DNA of 62,270 bases from GCA-1730015 sp964583825 (lineage in GTDB: Bacteria; Pseudomonadota; Gammaproteobacteria; Granulosicoccales; Granulosicoccaceae). Below, one piece after another: positions 1-7,609 of this stretch. The notes beneath the pieces are model-generated. The model saw only the letters and a list, made by a program, of their open reading frames with translations. It had not been told where the DNA came from and made no database searches. The stretch is from contig CAZOXM010000018.1 in assembly GCA_964583825.1 (NCBI GenBank), positions 1 to 62,270 on the forward strand, in the 5' to 3' direction. The position numbers and the translations under genes are program-made. Position 1 is the stretch's first letter, and each line of letters starts with the position of its first letter.

Positions 1-1847
1 ACAGCGTCAAGCACGTGAATGATGCCGTTCTCAGCTTTGATGTCAGTCTGTACAACACGAGCATTGTTGATAAACAGTGACCCATCTCTGATAGAGAGGT
101 TGACGTTCGTACCGCTGGCCGTTTCTACACTGCCGCCGCTCAGCGAAAATGCAGTGACCGAGTCAACGTTGGTGCCGGTGATGACGTGTGTCAGCAAAAT
201 GTTTGACAGTGTGTCAGGGTCATTTAGCAACGAATTGATGGTTTTCTCACCCAGCATCGCGAAGGCTTCGTCCGTCGGTGCGAATACAGTGAAGATGCCA
301 TCGTGATCAGCCAGTACAGTGTCAAGCCCTGTGGTCTGCAGTGCCGCTACCAGTGTGGTGAAGCGGCCATCAGCAAGTGCCAGATCTACAACGGTGCCGT
401 GAGTTTCGACAATCGCCGGTGGCATCAGCACAGAATCGATAACGTGGATGATGCCGTTGCTCGCGATCACGTCAGTGGCAACGACCTGAGAAGTGTTAAC
501 GAACAGATTGCCATCGTTGAGAGACAGTGCGAACTCGTCATCATTGACTGCGGTTATCTTGGTGCCTGCCAGACCGATAGCCGTTTCCGCGTTGACCGCT
601 GTGCCGCCAATAACGTGGTACTGCAATATGTTTGACAAGGTATCGACATCGTTCAGCAGAGCATCAATTGTATCCTGACCAAGTGCCGCGAAGGCTTCGT
701 CGGTTGGCGCAAATACGGTGAATCGAGAGGATGGATCGGCCAGTACGCTATCCAGGCCTGTAGCCTGCAGGGCAGCGACCAGTGTGGTGAACGATCCGGC
801 TGCGACAGCAGTATCGACAATAGTACCTGGCTCGACAGGTGCTTCGTCGGCAGGTGGCGTTAACACGGCGTCGATGACATGGATGATGCCGTTGCTGGTT
901 GCGATGTCGGCGGTAATAACCTGCGAATCATTGATGAAAAGATCGCCGTCACGTACCTCAATGTTCAGAGCGTCGCCATTCGCCGCGTCCACCATGGAGC
1001 CATCCAGGCTGATAGCAGTGGTCGAATCGACTGCAGTGCCGGACAACACATGATACAGAAGGATGTCACTCAGGGTTTCGGTGTCTTCCAGCAGGCTGTT
1101 TATAGTGTCACTGCCCAGGAGGTTGAACGCATCGTCTGTGGGTGCGAACACAGTAAAGGTTTGCGATTCATCTGCCAGTACGGCATCAAGCTCTGTGGCC
1201 TGCAATGCGGCGACCAGAGTACCAAAGGAGCCGGCAGCGACAGCCGTATCCACGATATTTGCAAGTGGTGCTGTCGGTTCCGTCGGCTGCTCTGCAGCAG
1301 GCAGCAGCACCTTGTCAATTACATGGATAATGCCATTGGTTGCATTGACATTGGCGGTAGTGACCTGAGAATCGTTGATGAACAGGGCCTCGGCTTCGAG
1401 CGTGATGTCCAGCGCCTCACCGTTGGCGGCATCCACCATGCTTCCGGCCAGACTGATGGCGGTATCCGCATCCACGGCACTGCCGCTTATTACGTGATAC
1501 AGAAGAATATTGCTGAGGCGATCGGTATCTGCCAGCAGGGCGGTAATCGTGTCCTCCCCGAGTGCTGCAAAGGCCTCATCAGTCGGGGCGAATACTGTGA
1601 ACGTACCATCATCGTTGGCAAGAGTCGCATCGAGGCCGGTGGCTTCAAGCGCCGCTGCCAGTGTGTTGAAAGATCCATTGGCTTTGGCAGTTTCAACGAT
1701 GTTGTCCACTGCTGGCGAATTGGCAAACTCGGTGGCTGGGGTGCCGCTGTCCTGACCACCTGAGCCGGATATGATGCTGCTGCTGTCGCAGGCGACCAGC
1801 GCTCCCAACACCATCGCAGCCAGTGTGGATTTACATAATTTTTTCAC
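1..1847 (-). CDS. Tandem fasciclin (FAS1) domain lipoprotein, 3' end beyond window
   Basis: At least 615 codons, open to the left edge, so the C-terminus is missing. Starting from the GTG at 1847, with AGGA about 8 nt upstream, residues 1-19 form a signal peptide ending in a lipobox (L17-V18-A19-C20), so the mature protein should be lipid-anchored. Four FAS1 domains follow at roughly residues 44-180, 190-320, 340-470 and 480 to the edge. Each shows the H1 signature FTVFAPTDEAF, then LLYHV and the H2-like NGIIHVID. Proline/acid-rich linkers of 10-20 residues separate them. FAS1 domains usually mediate cell-cell or cell-matrix adhesion, which is the likely role; the ligand is unknown. Codon bias is strongest on this strand, and the several long frames on the opposite strand are shadows of it. 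The domain identity is certain; function beyond adhesion is inferred. Confidence 0.93.
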   Translation of the reverse strand, partial: MKKLCKSTLAAMVLGALVACDSSSIISGSGGQDSGTPATEFANSPAVDNIVETAKANGSFNTLAAALEATGLDATLANDDGTFTVFAPTDEAFAALGEDTITALLADTDRLSNILLYHVISGSAVDADTAISLAGSMVDAANGEALDITLEAEALFINDSQVTTANVNATNGIIHVIDKVLLPAAEQPTEPTAPLANIVDTAVAAGSFGTLVAALQATELDAVLADESQTFTVFAPTDDAFNLLGSDTINSLLEDTETLSDILLYHVLSGTAVDSTTAISLDGSMVDAANGDALNIEVRDGDLFINDSQVITADIATSNGIIHVIDAVLTPPADEAPVEPGTIVDTAVAAGSFTTLVAALQATGLDSVLADPSSRFTVFAPTDEAFAALGQDTIDALLNDVDTLSNILQYHVIGGTAVNAETAIGLAGTKITAVNDDEFALSLNDGNLFVNTSQVVATDVIASNGIIHVIDSVLMPPAIVETHGTVVDLALADGRFTTLVAALQTTGLDTVLADHDGIFTVFAPTDEAFAMLGEKTINSLLNDPDTLSNILLTHVITGTNVDSVTAFSLSGGSVETASGTNVNLSIRDGSLFINNARVVQTDIKAENGIIHVLDA

Positions 1848-2572
1848 TAATTTAATCCTGTTGTTTTTATTTTGAAAATGGAGGGTACGACAACTCACGT
1901 TCACTGTGTGTTTCCCAGTCACCAATACGCGTCGATTGACCAACCGGATGTGGAGAGGATGTCGATTGCTTGATACCTGTCACAAATACCGGATTTATAG
2001 CAGGCGCTGCCTGGTTGTCAACGCATTTGGTTCCCCGCTGACGGCGTCGACGCGGTGCTTTGAGGCAGCATTATTTCGGCATGGGTGCTGGCGTCCCGAG
2101 GGCTGATGCGCCGTGGACAGGAATATTGTCCGTTTTCTGCCGGCGGGGTGTGGTCGCCCGCGCACCTTATTAAGTCACACTTAGCAATAGGAGGGCATCT
2201 GCACTTCCTTGCAAGCTGTAAGTTGTGCACCACCGGGTGGAGCGAGCGTGGGTTGTGTGCAACAGGTAGTCCCAATCGGTACGCAGCAGAAGGTTTTGTT
2301 GATAAAACAATTAAAATCCAGTCGCCGGCCACTTCAAAGGTTGTTGGGTCATCATGTACTTTCAGCGTGGGTTGTGTTCTGTTAGCAGCCCTCATTGAGT
2401 TGAACTTCGCTGTGCTGCTGGTCGGATGCCCCGCTGCGGAGTGCGGGAAAACGAGGGCGGTGGTGATCTCGCCCCGGATGACGATCCGATGTGACAACAC
2501 TGATGTCTTTCCCTGTGTGGTAGGCGCACGCTCGAACATCTCAAGGTGTGACTTTATACAGTATCAGTTTTA
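1848..2572. other. Intergenic region, about 725 bp, no convincing gene
   Basis: The region lies between divergent genes. It should hold the promoter of the FAS1 gene at its left end and that of the repair operon at its right end. Frames on both strands are open for over 100 codons (2018-2539 minus; a plus-strand extension from 2085), but their translations are rich in Cys, Arg and Ser, match no family I know and show no ribosome site. I see no RNA gene. It may be a decayed gene. Confidence 0.5.
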
Positions 2573-2592
2573 TACTGTATGTATGAACACTA
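2573..2592 (+). promoter_or_regulatory. LexA-like (SOS) box overlapping the start of the repair operon
   Basis: Positions 2573-2592 match 16 of 20 positions of the gammaproteobacterial LexA consensus TACTG(TA)5CAGTA, with the first eight identical. The ATG at 2583 lies inside it. A perfect 8-bp inverted repeat (TACAGTAT at 2557-2564, ATACTGTA at 2572-2579) overlaps its left half. The position would let a repressor block both transcription and initiation. The downstream products are DNA-repair-type proteins, which fits SOS control. Regulation is inferred from sequence alone. Confidence 0.55.
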
Positions 2593-3845
2593 TTCAGAAA
2601 CTGGCCATACTCGCTGACGCCGCCAAATACGATGCGTCATGCGCCTCCAGCGGTTCGTCAACCCGTCACTCGTTGACAGGCAGGGGGATAGGCTCAACCG
2701 AAGGCTCCGGTATTTGCCACGCCTATGCACCGGATGGACGCTGTATTTCGCTGCTCAAGGTCTTGCTGACCAATTTCTGTATTTACGAGTGTGCCTACTG
2801 CATTAACAGAAACTCATCCAATGCGCAGCGAGCACGTTTTTCAACCGACGAAGTAGTCAACCTGACACTGGACTTCTACCGTCGAAATTACATTGAGGGG
2901 CTGTTTTTAAGTTCCGGTGTTATCCGCAACCCTGACTACACCATGGAACAACTGGTCGAAGTGGCCCGGTCACTACGCGAGGATCACGACTTTCGCGGTT
3001 ACATTCACCTGAAAACCATCCCGGATGCCGATGGTGATCTGCTCGCTAATGCCGGTAGGTTTGCCGACCGGCTCAGTATTAATGTCGAACTGCCCAGTCA
3101 GCAGGCGCTGGTCCGCCTTGCCCCTGAGAAAAACCATCGCACCATCAAACTGTCCATGGCGCGCATCCGCACCCGCCGGGAGGAGCAGGAGGCGCATGCG
3201 TATTCAGCGGATAAAGTACATAATCTGACTCCCAGGAAGAACAAGCCGCCAAAATTCGCGCCGGCGGGGCAGTCTACACAAATGATCATCGGCGCTGAAC
3301 CATCGAACGATGCGTCTATCCTGTCAATGTCCAGCAACCTGTACGCAGCCTATGATTTAAAGCGTGTGTATTACTCGGCCTTCAGCCCGATCGCTGATTC
3401 CCCCACTACGCTGCCATCAATACGTGCGCCGCTGGTACGTGAACATCGACTCTATCAGTCTGACTGGTTGATGCGTTTTTACGGATATTCCGCAGATGAA
3501 CTGATGGCCGGGGCTGACAACGGCATGCTCGATCTGCAGATAGACCCCAAACTGTCATGGGCGCTGCGCAACCGGCACCTGTTCCCGGTCGACCTGAACA
3601 AGGCCTCGCGTGAACTGCTGTTACGAGTGCCGGGGCTGGGTGTGAAAACCATCAACAGCCTGCTGAGGATCCGGCGTTGGCAGTCGGTAAAACTTACCGA
3701 CCTGGTCGCGTTGAAAGCGGGTGTCAAACGCGCCATGCCGTTTATCGTTTGCGGCGGTCATCAACCGGTCGAAGCCGAGTACTCCAGTGAAAAGCTGCGT
3801 GCCATGTTCGTCCCTGCCGCAGAGCAGCTGCAGCTCGCTATCTGA
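2583..3845 (+). CDS. Putative DNA modification/repair radical SAM protein (TIGR03916-type)
   Basis: 420 residues. The radical SAM cluster motif is C66-x3-C70-x2-C73 (CIYECAYC), which binds the 4Fe-4S cluster that cleaves S-adenosylmethionine. A helix-hairpin-helix segment (DLNKAS, then VPGLGVKTI) at about residues 336-365 suggests DNA binding. This combination is typical of the family that sits next to a DUF4130/uracil-DNA-glycosylase-like protein, and that partner follows 40 bp downstream. I chose the ATG at 2583 rather than an upstream in-frame start at 2085 because MNTIQKLAILADAAKYDASC is the usual N-terminus of the family and the upstream extension resembles nothing. The substrate is unknown; a role in repairing or editing damaged DNA bases is inferred from the partner and from the LexA-like box over the start. 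Confidence 0.9.
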   Translation: MNTIQKLAILADAAKYDASCASSGSSTRHSLTGRGIGSTEGSGICHAYAPDGRCISLLKVLLTNFCIYECAYCINRNSSNAQRARFSTDEVVNLTLDFYRRNYIEGLFLSSGVIRNPDYTMEQLVEVARSLREDHDFRGYIHLKTIPDADGDLLANAGRFADRLSINVELPSQQALVRLAPEKNHRTIKLSMARIRTRREEQEAHAYSADKVHNLTPRKNKPPKFAPAGQSTQMIIGAEPSNDASILSMSSNLYAAYDLKRVYYSAFSPIADSPTTLPSIRAPLVREHRLYQSDWLMRFYGYSADELMAGADNGMLDLQIDPKLSWALRNRHLFPVDLNKASRELLLRVPGLGVKTINSLLRIRRWQSVKLTDLVALKAGVKRAMPFIVCGGHQPVEAEYSSEKLRAMFVPAAEQLQLAI

Positions 3846-3885
3846 GCCGTTTTATTAAGCACTATAAAAAATAAGGGCACCGGCG

Positions 3886-5457
3886 ATGCGACAGATTGGA
3901 TTGTTTGAAACGGCAGTGGATACAGCGGACTGCAACAACGCAAACGAACATCCGGGTGGTATGGCTGCTGAACCTGCTGCAGCAGATTTAATTGCTGCAA
4001 ACCGTCAGCGCGTAGCCAACACCATCAGTGTCGGTCTGCAGTCCATGCAGTTTTACCCCGACTTTAACAGCTGGTGGGAGAAAGCTGTCAACTGCCTTGG
4101 CAACCGCATCCGCCCCGCAGACATCTGGTGGGCAGCTGATCGCAGCGCAGCCCGTGCAACGCGTCAGCCATCCACCGCAGCGCTTCCTGCATTTATGCAC
4201 GAAGCGACCGCCGCCGCCTGCCATCGAAACGAAGATCGATGGGCACTGCTTTACAGCATCGCATGGCGCCTGAAAAATGCCGAACCTCAGCTTCTGGAAC
4301 TATCCGGTGACCCGGAAGTGGCCAAATTGCGCAAGTATGCCAAAGCTGTTTCAAGAGACGTTCATAAAATGAAAGCGTTTGTGCGCTTTCGAAAAGTGAA
4401 ACCTTCAGCGGGCCGCGTTGCATCGCCGCGTTACGTTTCGTGGTTTGAACCGCAGCACTTTATTGTCGAATACGCAGCACCGTTTTTTAAACGGCGTTTT
4501 TCCAACATGCACTGGTCCATACTCACGCCGGTCGGTTGTGCCCACTGGGAGAGTGGTGGTGACCTCTGGTTCAGCGATCCGGTCGATAAAAACGTCGCAC
4601 CGGCAGGTGATCAGTTCGAAGACGCCTGGCGCGTTTACTACAAAAGCATCTTTAACCCGGCGCGGCTAAAAATCAGCGCAATGCAAAGCGAAATGCCGAA
4701 AAAATACTGGAAGAACCTCCCTGAAGCCAGCGAGATTGCAACGCTGGTCGCCTCTGCCGAACAACGAACCCGGGTGATGGTTGATCAGCGCAAATCAGCA
4801 GATACCCTGCATTGCGGCGCAAGGCCTGCCCACCCTGATCAGACCGTATACCAACAACTGCAGCAAACAGCGACGGCCTCACTTGAGGCGCTCCGGCTGC
4901 AGGCGAGCCTGTGCACTGGCTGCCCGCAAGCCACGGCCGCCACCCAAACCGTCTTCGGTGAAGGGCCGGAAGATGCAAAACTGGTGATCATTGGTGAACA
5001 ACCCGGCGATGAGGAAGACCTTTGCGGCAAGCCGTTTGTCGGCCCGGCCGGGAAACTTCTGAACGCCGCCCTGCAACATGCCGGCATAGATCGCGAGCAA
5101 TGTTACCTGACCAACGCGGTGAAACACTTCGGCTTTGAGGCTCGCGGCAGGAGACGCCTGCACAAACGTCCGCAGGCGTCGGTGGTAGACGCCTGCGGAC
5201 ACTGGCTTGCGCGGGAGCTTGAAATCATCAATCCGGATATCGTGGTGTACCTCGGGGCAACTGCTGCGTCCACACACTTCGGTCCACGGGTGCGCGTCAG
5301 CCGTGACCGGGGCAGGCTCATCACACGCGACAACCGCCAACACCTGATTACCGTGCACCCGTCGAGCATACTGCGGTTACACAATAAAGCCGCACAACAA
5401 CAGGCTTACCTGCAAATGGTTCGCGAATTAAAACTCTGTGCTAATGGCAGTTGCTAA
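3886..5457 (+). CDS. DUF4130 - UdgX-type uracil-DNA glycosylase fusion protein
   Basis: 523 residues with two parts. Residues about 30-280 are a DUF4130 (TIGR03915) domain. Residues about 320-515 are a family 4/UdgX uracil-DNA glycosylase. Glycosylase motifs visible are GEQPGDEED (from 370), FVGPAGKLL and the C-terminal VHPSSILR (about 490), with Cys residues (CTGCP and others) expected to hold a 4Fe-4S cluster. The loop K413-H-F through R422-R-R-L-H426 corresponds to the KRRIH loop of UdgX, whose His forms a covalent bond with the abasic sugar after uracil removal. The enzyme should therefore excise uracil and stay cross-linked to DNA. It forms an operon with the upstream radical SAM gene (40-bp gap). 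The DUF4130 role is unknown; it may link the two proteins functionally. Confidence 0.9.
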   Translation: MRQIGLFETAVDTADCNNANEHPGGMAAEPAAADLIAANRQRVANTISVGLQSMQFYPDFNSWWEKAVNCLGNRIRPADIWWAADRSAARATRQPSTAALPAFMHEATAAACHRNEDRWALLYSIAWRLKNAEPQLLELSGDPEVAKLRKYAKAVSRDVHKMKAFVRFRKVKPSAGRVASPRYVSWFEPQHFIVEYAAPFFKRRFSNMHWSILTPVGCAHWESGGDLWFSDPVDKNVAPAGDQFEDAWRVYYKSIFNPARLKISAMQSEMPKKYWKNLPEASEIATLVASAEQRTRVMVDQRKSADTLHCGARPAHPDQTVYQQLQQTATASLEALRLQASLCTGCPQATAATQTVFGEGPEDAKLVIIGEQPGDEEDLCGKPFVGPAGKLLNAALQHAGIDREQCYLTNAVKHFGFEARGRRRLHKRPQASVVDACGHWLARELEIINPDIVVYLGATAASTHFGPRVRVSRDRGRLITRDNRQHLITVHPSSILRLHNKAAQQQAYLQMVRELKLCANGSC

Positions 5458-5467
5458 GCTGCCAGAC

Positions 5468-5485
5468 TGACTCCCCCTGGAGTCA
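5468..5485 (+). terminator. Perfect 7-bp hairpin after udgX, possible weak terminator
   Basis: TGACTCC, a CCCT loop and GGAGTCA form a perfect 7-bp stem 10 bp after the glycosylase stop codon. There is no U-tract behind it, so an intrinsic terminator is uncertain; it may only stabilise the 3' end of the message. Confidence 0.35.
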
Positions 5486-5560
5486 CTGCCTGTCCGGTCA
5501 CCAGGTACGTAGGGAACGCCCGCGCCACTAGCTGACCTGCGTTGGTGCGGAAAAAGCGTT

Positions 5561-5588
5561 TTGTGCTTCGTTGTCAAATCCGTACAAT
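5561..5588 (+). promoter_or_regulatory. Possible sigma-70 promoter for the tmpAB-like operon
   Basis: TTGTGC (5561-5566) and TACAAT (5583-5588) are separated by 16 bp and lie about 40 bp before the ATG at 5630. This is the best sigma-70-like match in the gap. Confidence 0.35.
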
Positions 5589-5629
5589 CTTTTAGCGTTT
5601 ATTGCGCCCTGCCAACCCGGAACAAGCCC

Positions 5630-6762
5630 ATGCAAGTGACAGTCGATCAGTCTGGACGTTTTGTCAGTCTGACCACCGATAATCATAATACTCATCGGTT
5701 TCACGCTATCTGGCTGAGGGATAACGCGCAGGATGAAACTACCCGCTCCGCCACGAACAACCAGCGGCTTATTTCGCTACAGGACATTCCACCGTCCACT
5801 CTATTCAAACCGCCATACTGTCGGAACAGCAACTCACGGTCACGTTTCAGCCGGAAGCAATTGAAATCGACTTTCCCGTGAACTGGCTGCTTGATAACGC
5901 CTACGATGGCTACGCTCCTAAACAGCCCGGGTGGACGGATGAGTCCATGGAGCTGTGGAACCGGGCAACCATCGGCGCATTGCCTGTTGAGCACTATAGC
6001 CAACTAACCACGAGCGACTCCGCGTTGCACCAGTGGCTATGCCAGTTTAAACGCTACGGTTTTGGCCTTATCAGCAATGGCCCAACCGAACCGGACGCTT
6101 TGTTACGTATCATTGACCTGTTCGGTTATGTGCGTGAAACCAACTATGGTGACGTATTTGATGTACGTGCCGAAGTAAACCCGACCAACCTCGCTTACAC
6201 GGGCATGGGCCTGCAGCCGCACACCGATAACCCTTACCGTGATCTGGTACCCACCCTGCAACTGCTTTACTGCCTTGAGAATTCGGCCAACGGTGGCGAA
6301 AGCATGGTGGTCGACGGTTTCCATGCCGCCCGCAGACTGCAAAAAGAAAACGCCGCGTGGTTTAGTGCATTGTGTAATCACTGTGCGCGGTTTGAATACC
6401 AGGGTTCGGCAGGCGTGCATCTTCAGTCTAAGCGACCGATGATCGAGCTCGGTCCTGACGGTGAACTGATCGGTATTCGCTTTAATAATCGATCAAGCGC
6501 GGTGCCGGTTGATATCCCGTTCGATGCAATGGAAACTTACTACGCAGCTTATCGCCGCCTTGGAGAAATTATAGAGGAAGATGCTTCAGCGGTGTCGTTC
6601 AAACTTAATCCCGGTGACAGCTTTTTACTCGACAACACACGTGTGCTGCATGCAAGGAAAGCCTACACCGGTACCGGCAACCGCTGGCTGCGTGGCTGTT
6701 ATGCCGACAAAGACAGTTTGTACTCCACGCTCGCTGCATTGCAGAAAAGCCTCGATGACTGA
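5630..6762 (+). pseudogene. tmpA: TmpA-like 2-oxoglutarate/Fe(II) dioxygenase with a single-base frameshift
   Basis: A gamma-butyrobetaine-hydroxylase-like oxygenase of about 377 residues if read through. Frame 2 from the ATG at 5630 gives the N-terminal zinc-type domain (HAIWLRDNAQ, QRLISLQDIPP). Near 5800-5803 the reading moves to frame 1, which continues the domain (IQTAILSEQQLTVTF, then DFPVNWLLDNAYDG) and the whole catalytic domain. One missing base explains it. Catalytic residues are present: the HTD facial triad in LQPHTDNPYRD, the distal His in TRVLHARK and the 2-oxoglutarate Arg in WLRGCY. The downstream partner is a PhnZ/TmpB-type oxygenase overlapping by 8 bp. By analogy with TmpA this enzyme would hydroxylate 2-(trimethylamino)ethylphosphonate at C1. 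It is called pseudogene only because of the indel; a sequencing error is equally likely. Confidence 0.75.
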
Positions 6763-7342
6763 TACGCCACTCACGCACGATAACATTGTCGACTTCCCCG
6801 ATGGTATCTTCACCCGCCGTGGCAATGAAGAGTACCTTGGCGAGCCGGTGACCATGGCGCAGCATATGCTGCAGGGAGCGATGCTGGCTGAACAGGCGCA
6901 GGAAGACGAAGTCGTCGTGGCGGCCGCGCTGCTGCACGACATCGGCCACTTCACCAGTGAGTGTGGATCGTTTTCCATGCAGGACACCGAAGACAAATGG
7001 CATGAAGTTGCCGGCGCCGAACTACTCGAACCGTTCTTTCCGCCGCTGGTTATCGATTGTATACGCTACCATGTCGCCGCCAAGCGCTACCTGTGCACGG
7101 TTGATCCGGATTACTTCAGTCAACTGTCGGAGGCCTCTGTCCACTCGCTCAAACTGCAGGGTGGAAAAATGTCGGATGTCGAGGCTGAAAAATTTGTCGC
7201 CAATAATAATGTAGACACTATTGTTCGCGTTCGGTTATACGATGATGCCGGCAAAGACCCCAACCTTGCTACACGCGACTTTCGCGAATATAAGCCGCTT
7301 TTGCAGCGTGTTGTCGATAGAACCAGGGCTGAGAGGCGGTGA
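6755..7342 (+). CDS. tmpB: TmpB/PhnZ-family HD-domain mixed-valent diiron oxygenase
   Basis: 195 residues, the usual size of the phosphonate-associated HDIG family. The ATG at 6755 overlaps the stop of the preceding dioxygenase gene. Probable iron ligands are H37, H61-D62 (LLHDIGH), H83, H106 (RYHVAAKRYL) and D163/D164 (LYDDAGKD). Y27 and E30 in EEYLGE have the spacing of the PhnZ Tyr24/Glu27 substrate lid, and LSEAS plus LQGGKMS are family hallmarks. Enzymes of this family cleave the C-P bond of an alpha-hydroxyphosphonate with O2. With a betaine-type hydroxylase as neighbour, the likely reaction is 1-hydroxy-2-(trimethylamino)ethylphosphonate to glycine betaine and phosphate. The substrate is inferred from the pairing; a PhnZ-like substrate (hydroxy-aminoethylphosphonate) is the alternative. 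Confidence 0.85.
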   Translation: MTDTPLTHDNIVDFPDGIFTRRGNEEYLGEPVTMAQHMLQGAMLAEQAQEDEVVVAAALLHDIGHFTSECGSFSMQDTEDKWHEVAGAELLEPFFPPLVIDCIRYHVAAKRYLCTVDPDYFSQLSEASVHSLKLQGGKMSDVEAEKFVANNNVDTIVRVRLYDDAGKDPNLATRDFREYKPLLQRVVDRTRAERR

Positions 7343-7609
7343 CGACCGGAAGTGCGTCAATTCAACGACGCTGACAGCACTTTATATGAGGTGTGGGAGT
7401 CGCTGTGAATGCTTCGAACACTGGAATCGCGTACAACGATTTCGCACCCATCATGGATGTATTCGACGGCTTTCCCTGCGCGACTGCCGTGCAGCACTTG
7501 TTAACGCAACGGTTGATGCGAGCGGTGTAACCGTGAAACTGCTATTTGTGAGGCGTTACACGAGTTTTTTGACCTAAGATTTCCAGCGACGGCGTTCAGT
7601 TTCAGAGGC

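Noticed and set aside
879..1763. Plus-strand open frame of 294 codons
   Set aside because: It is the reverse complement of the FAS1 repeats. The minus-strand translation gives four clear FAS1 domains, a signal peptide and a lipobox; the plus-strand translation resembles nothing.
2018..2539. Minus-strand frame of 173 codons
   Set aside because: Low-complexity Ser/Thr/Arg-rich translation, no ribosome site and no recognisable motif.
2085..2582. N-terminal extension of the radical SAM protein
   Set aside because: In-frame but unlike the family, which begins at MNTIQKLAIL. A LexA-like box and the expected promoter region lie inside this stretch.
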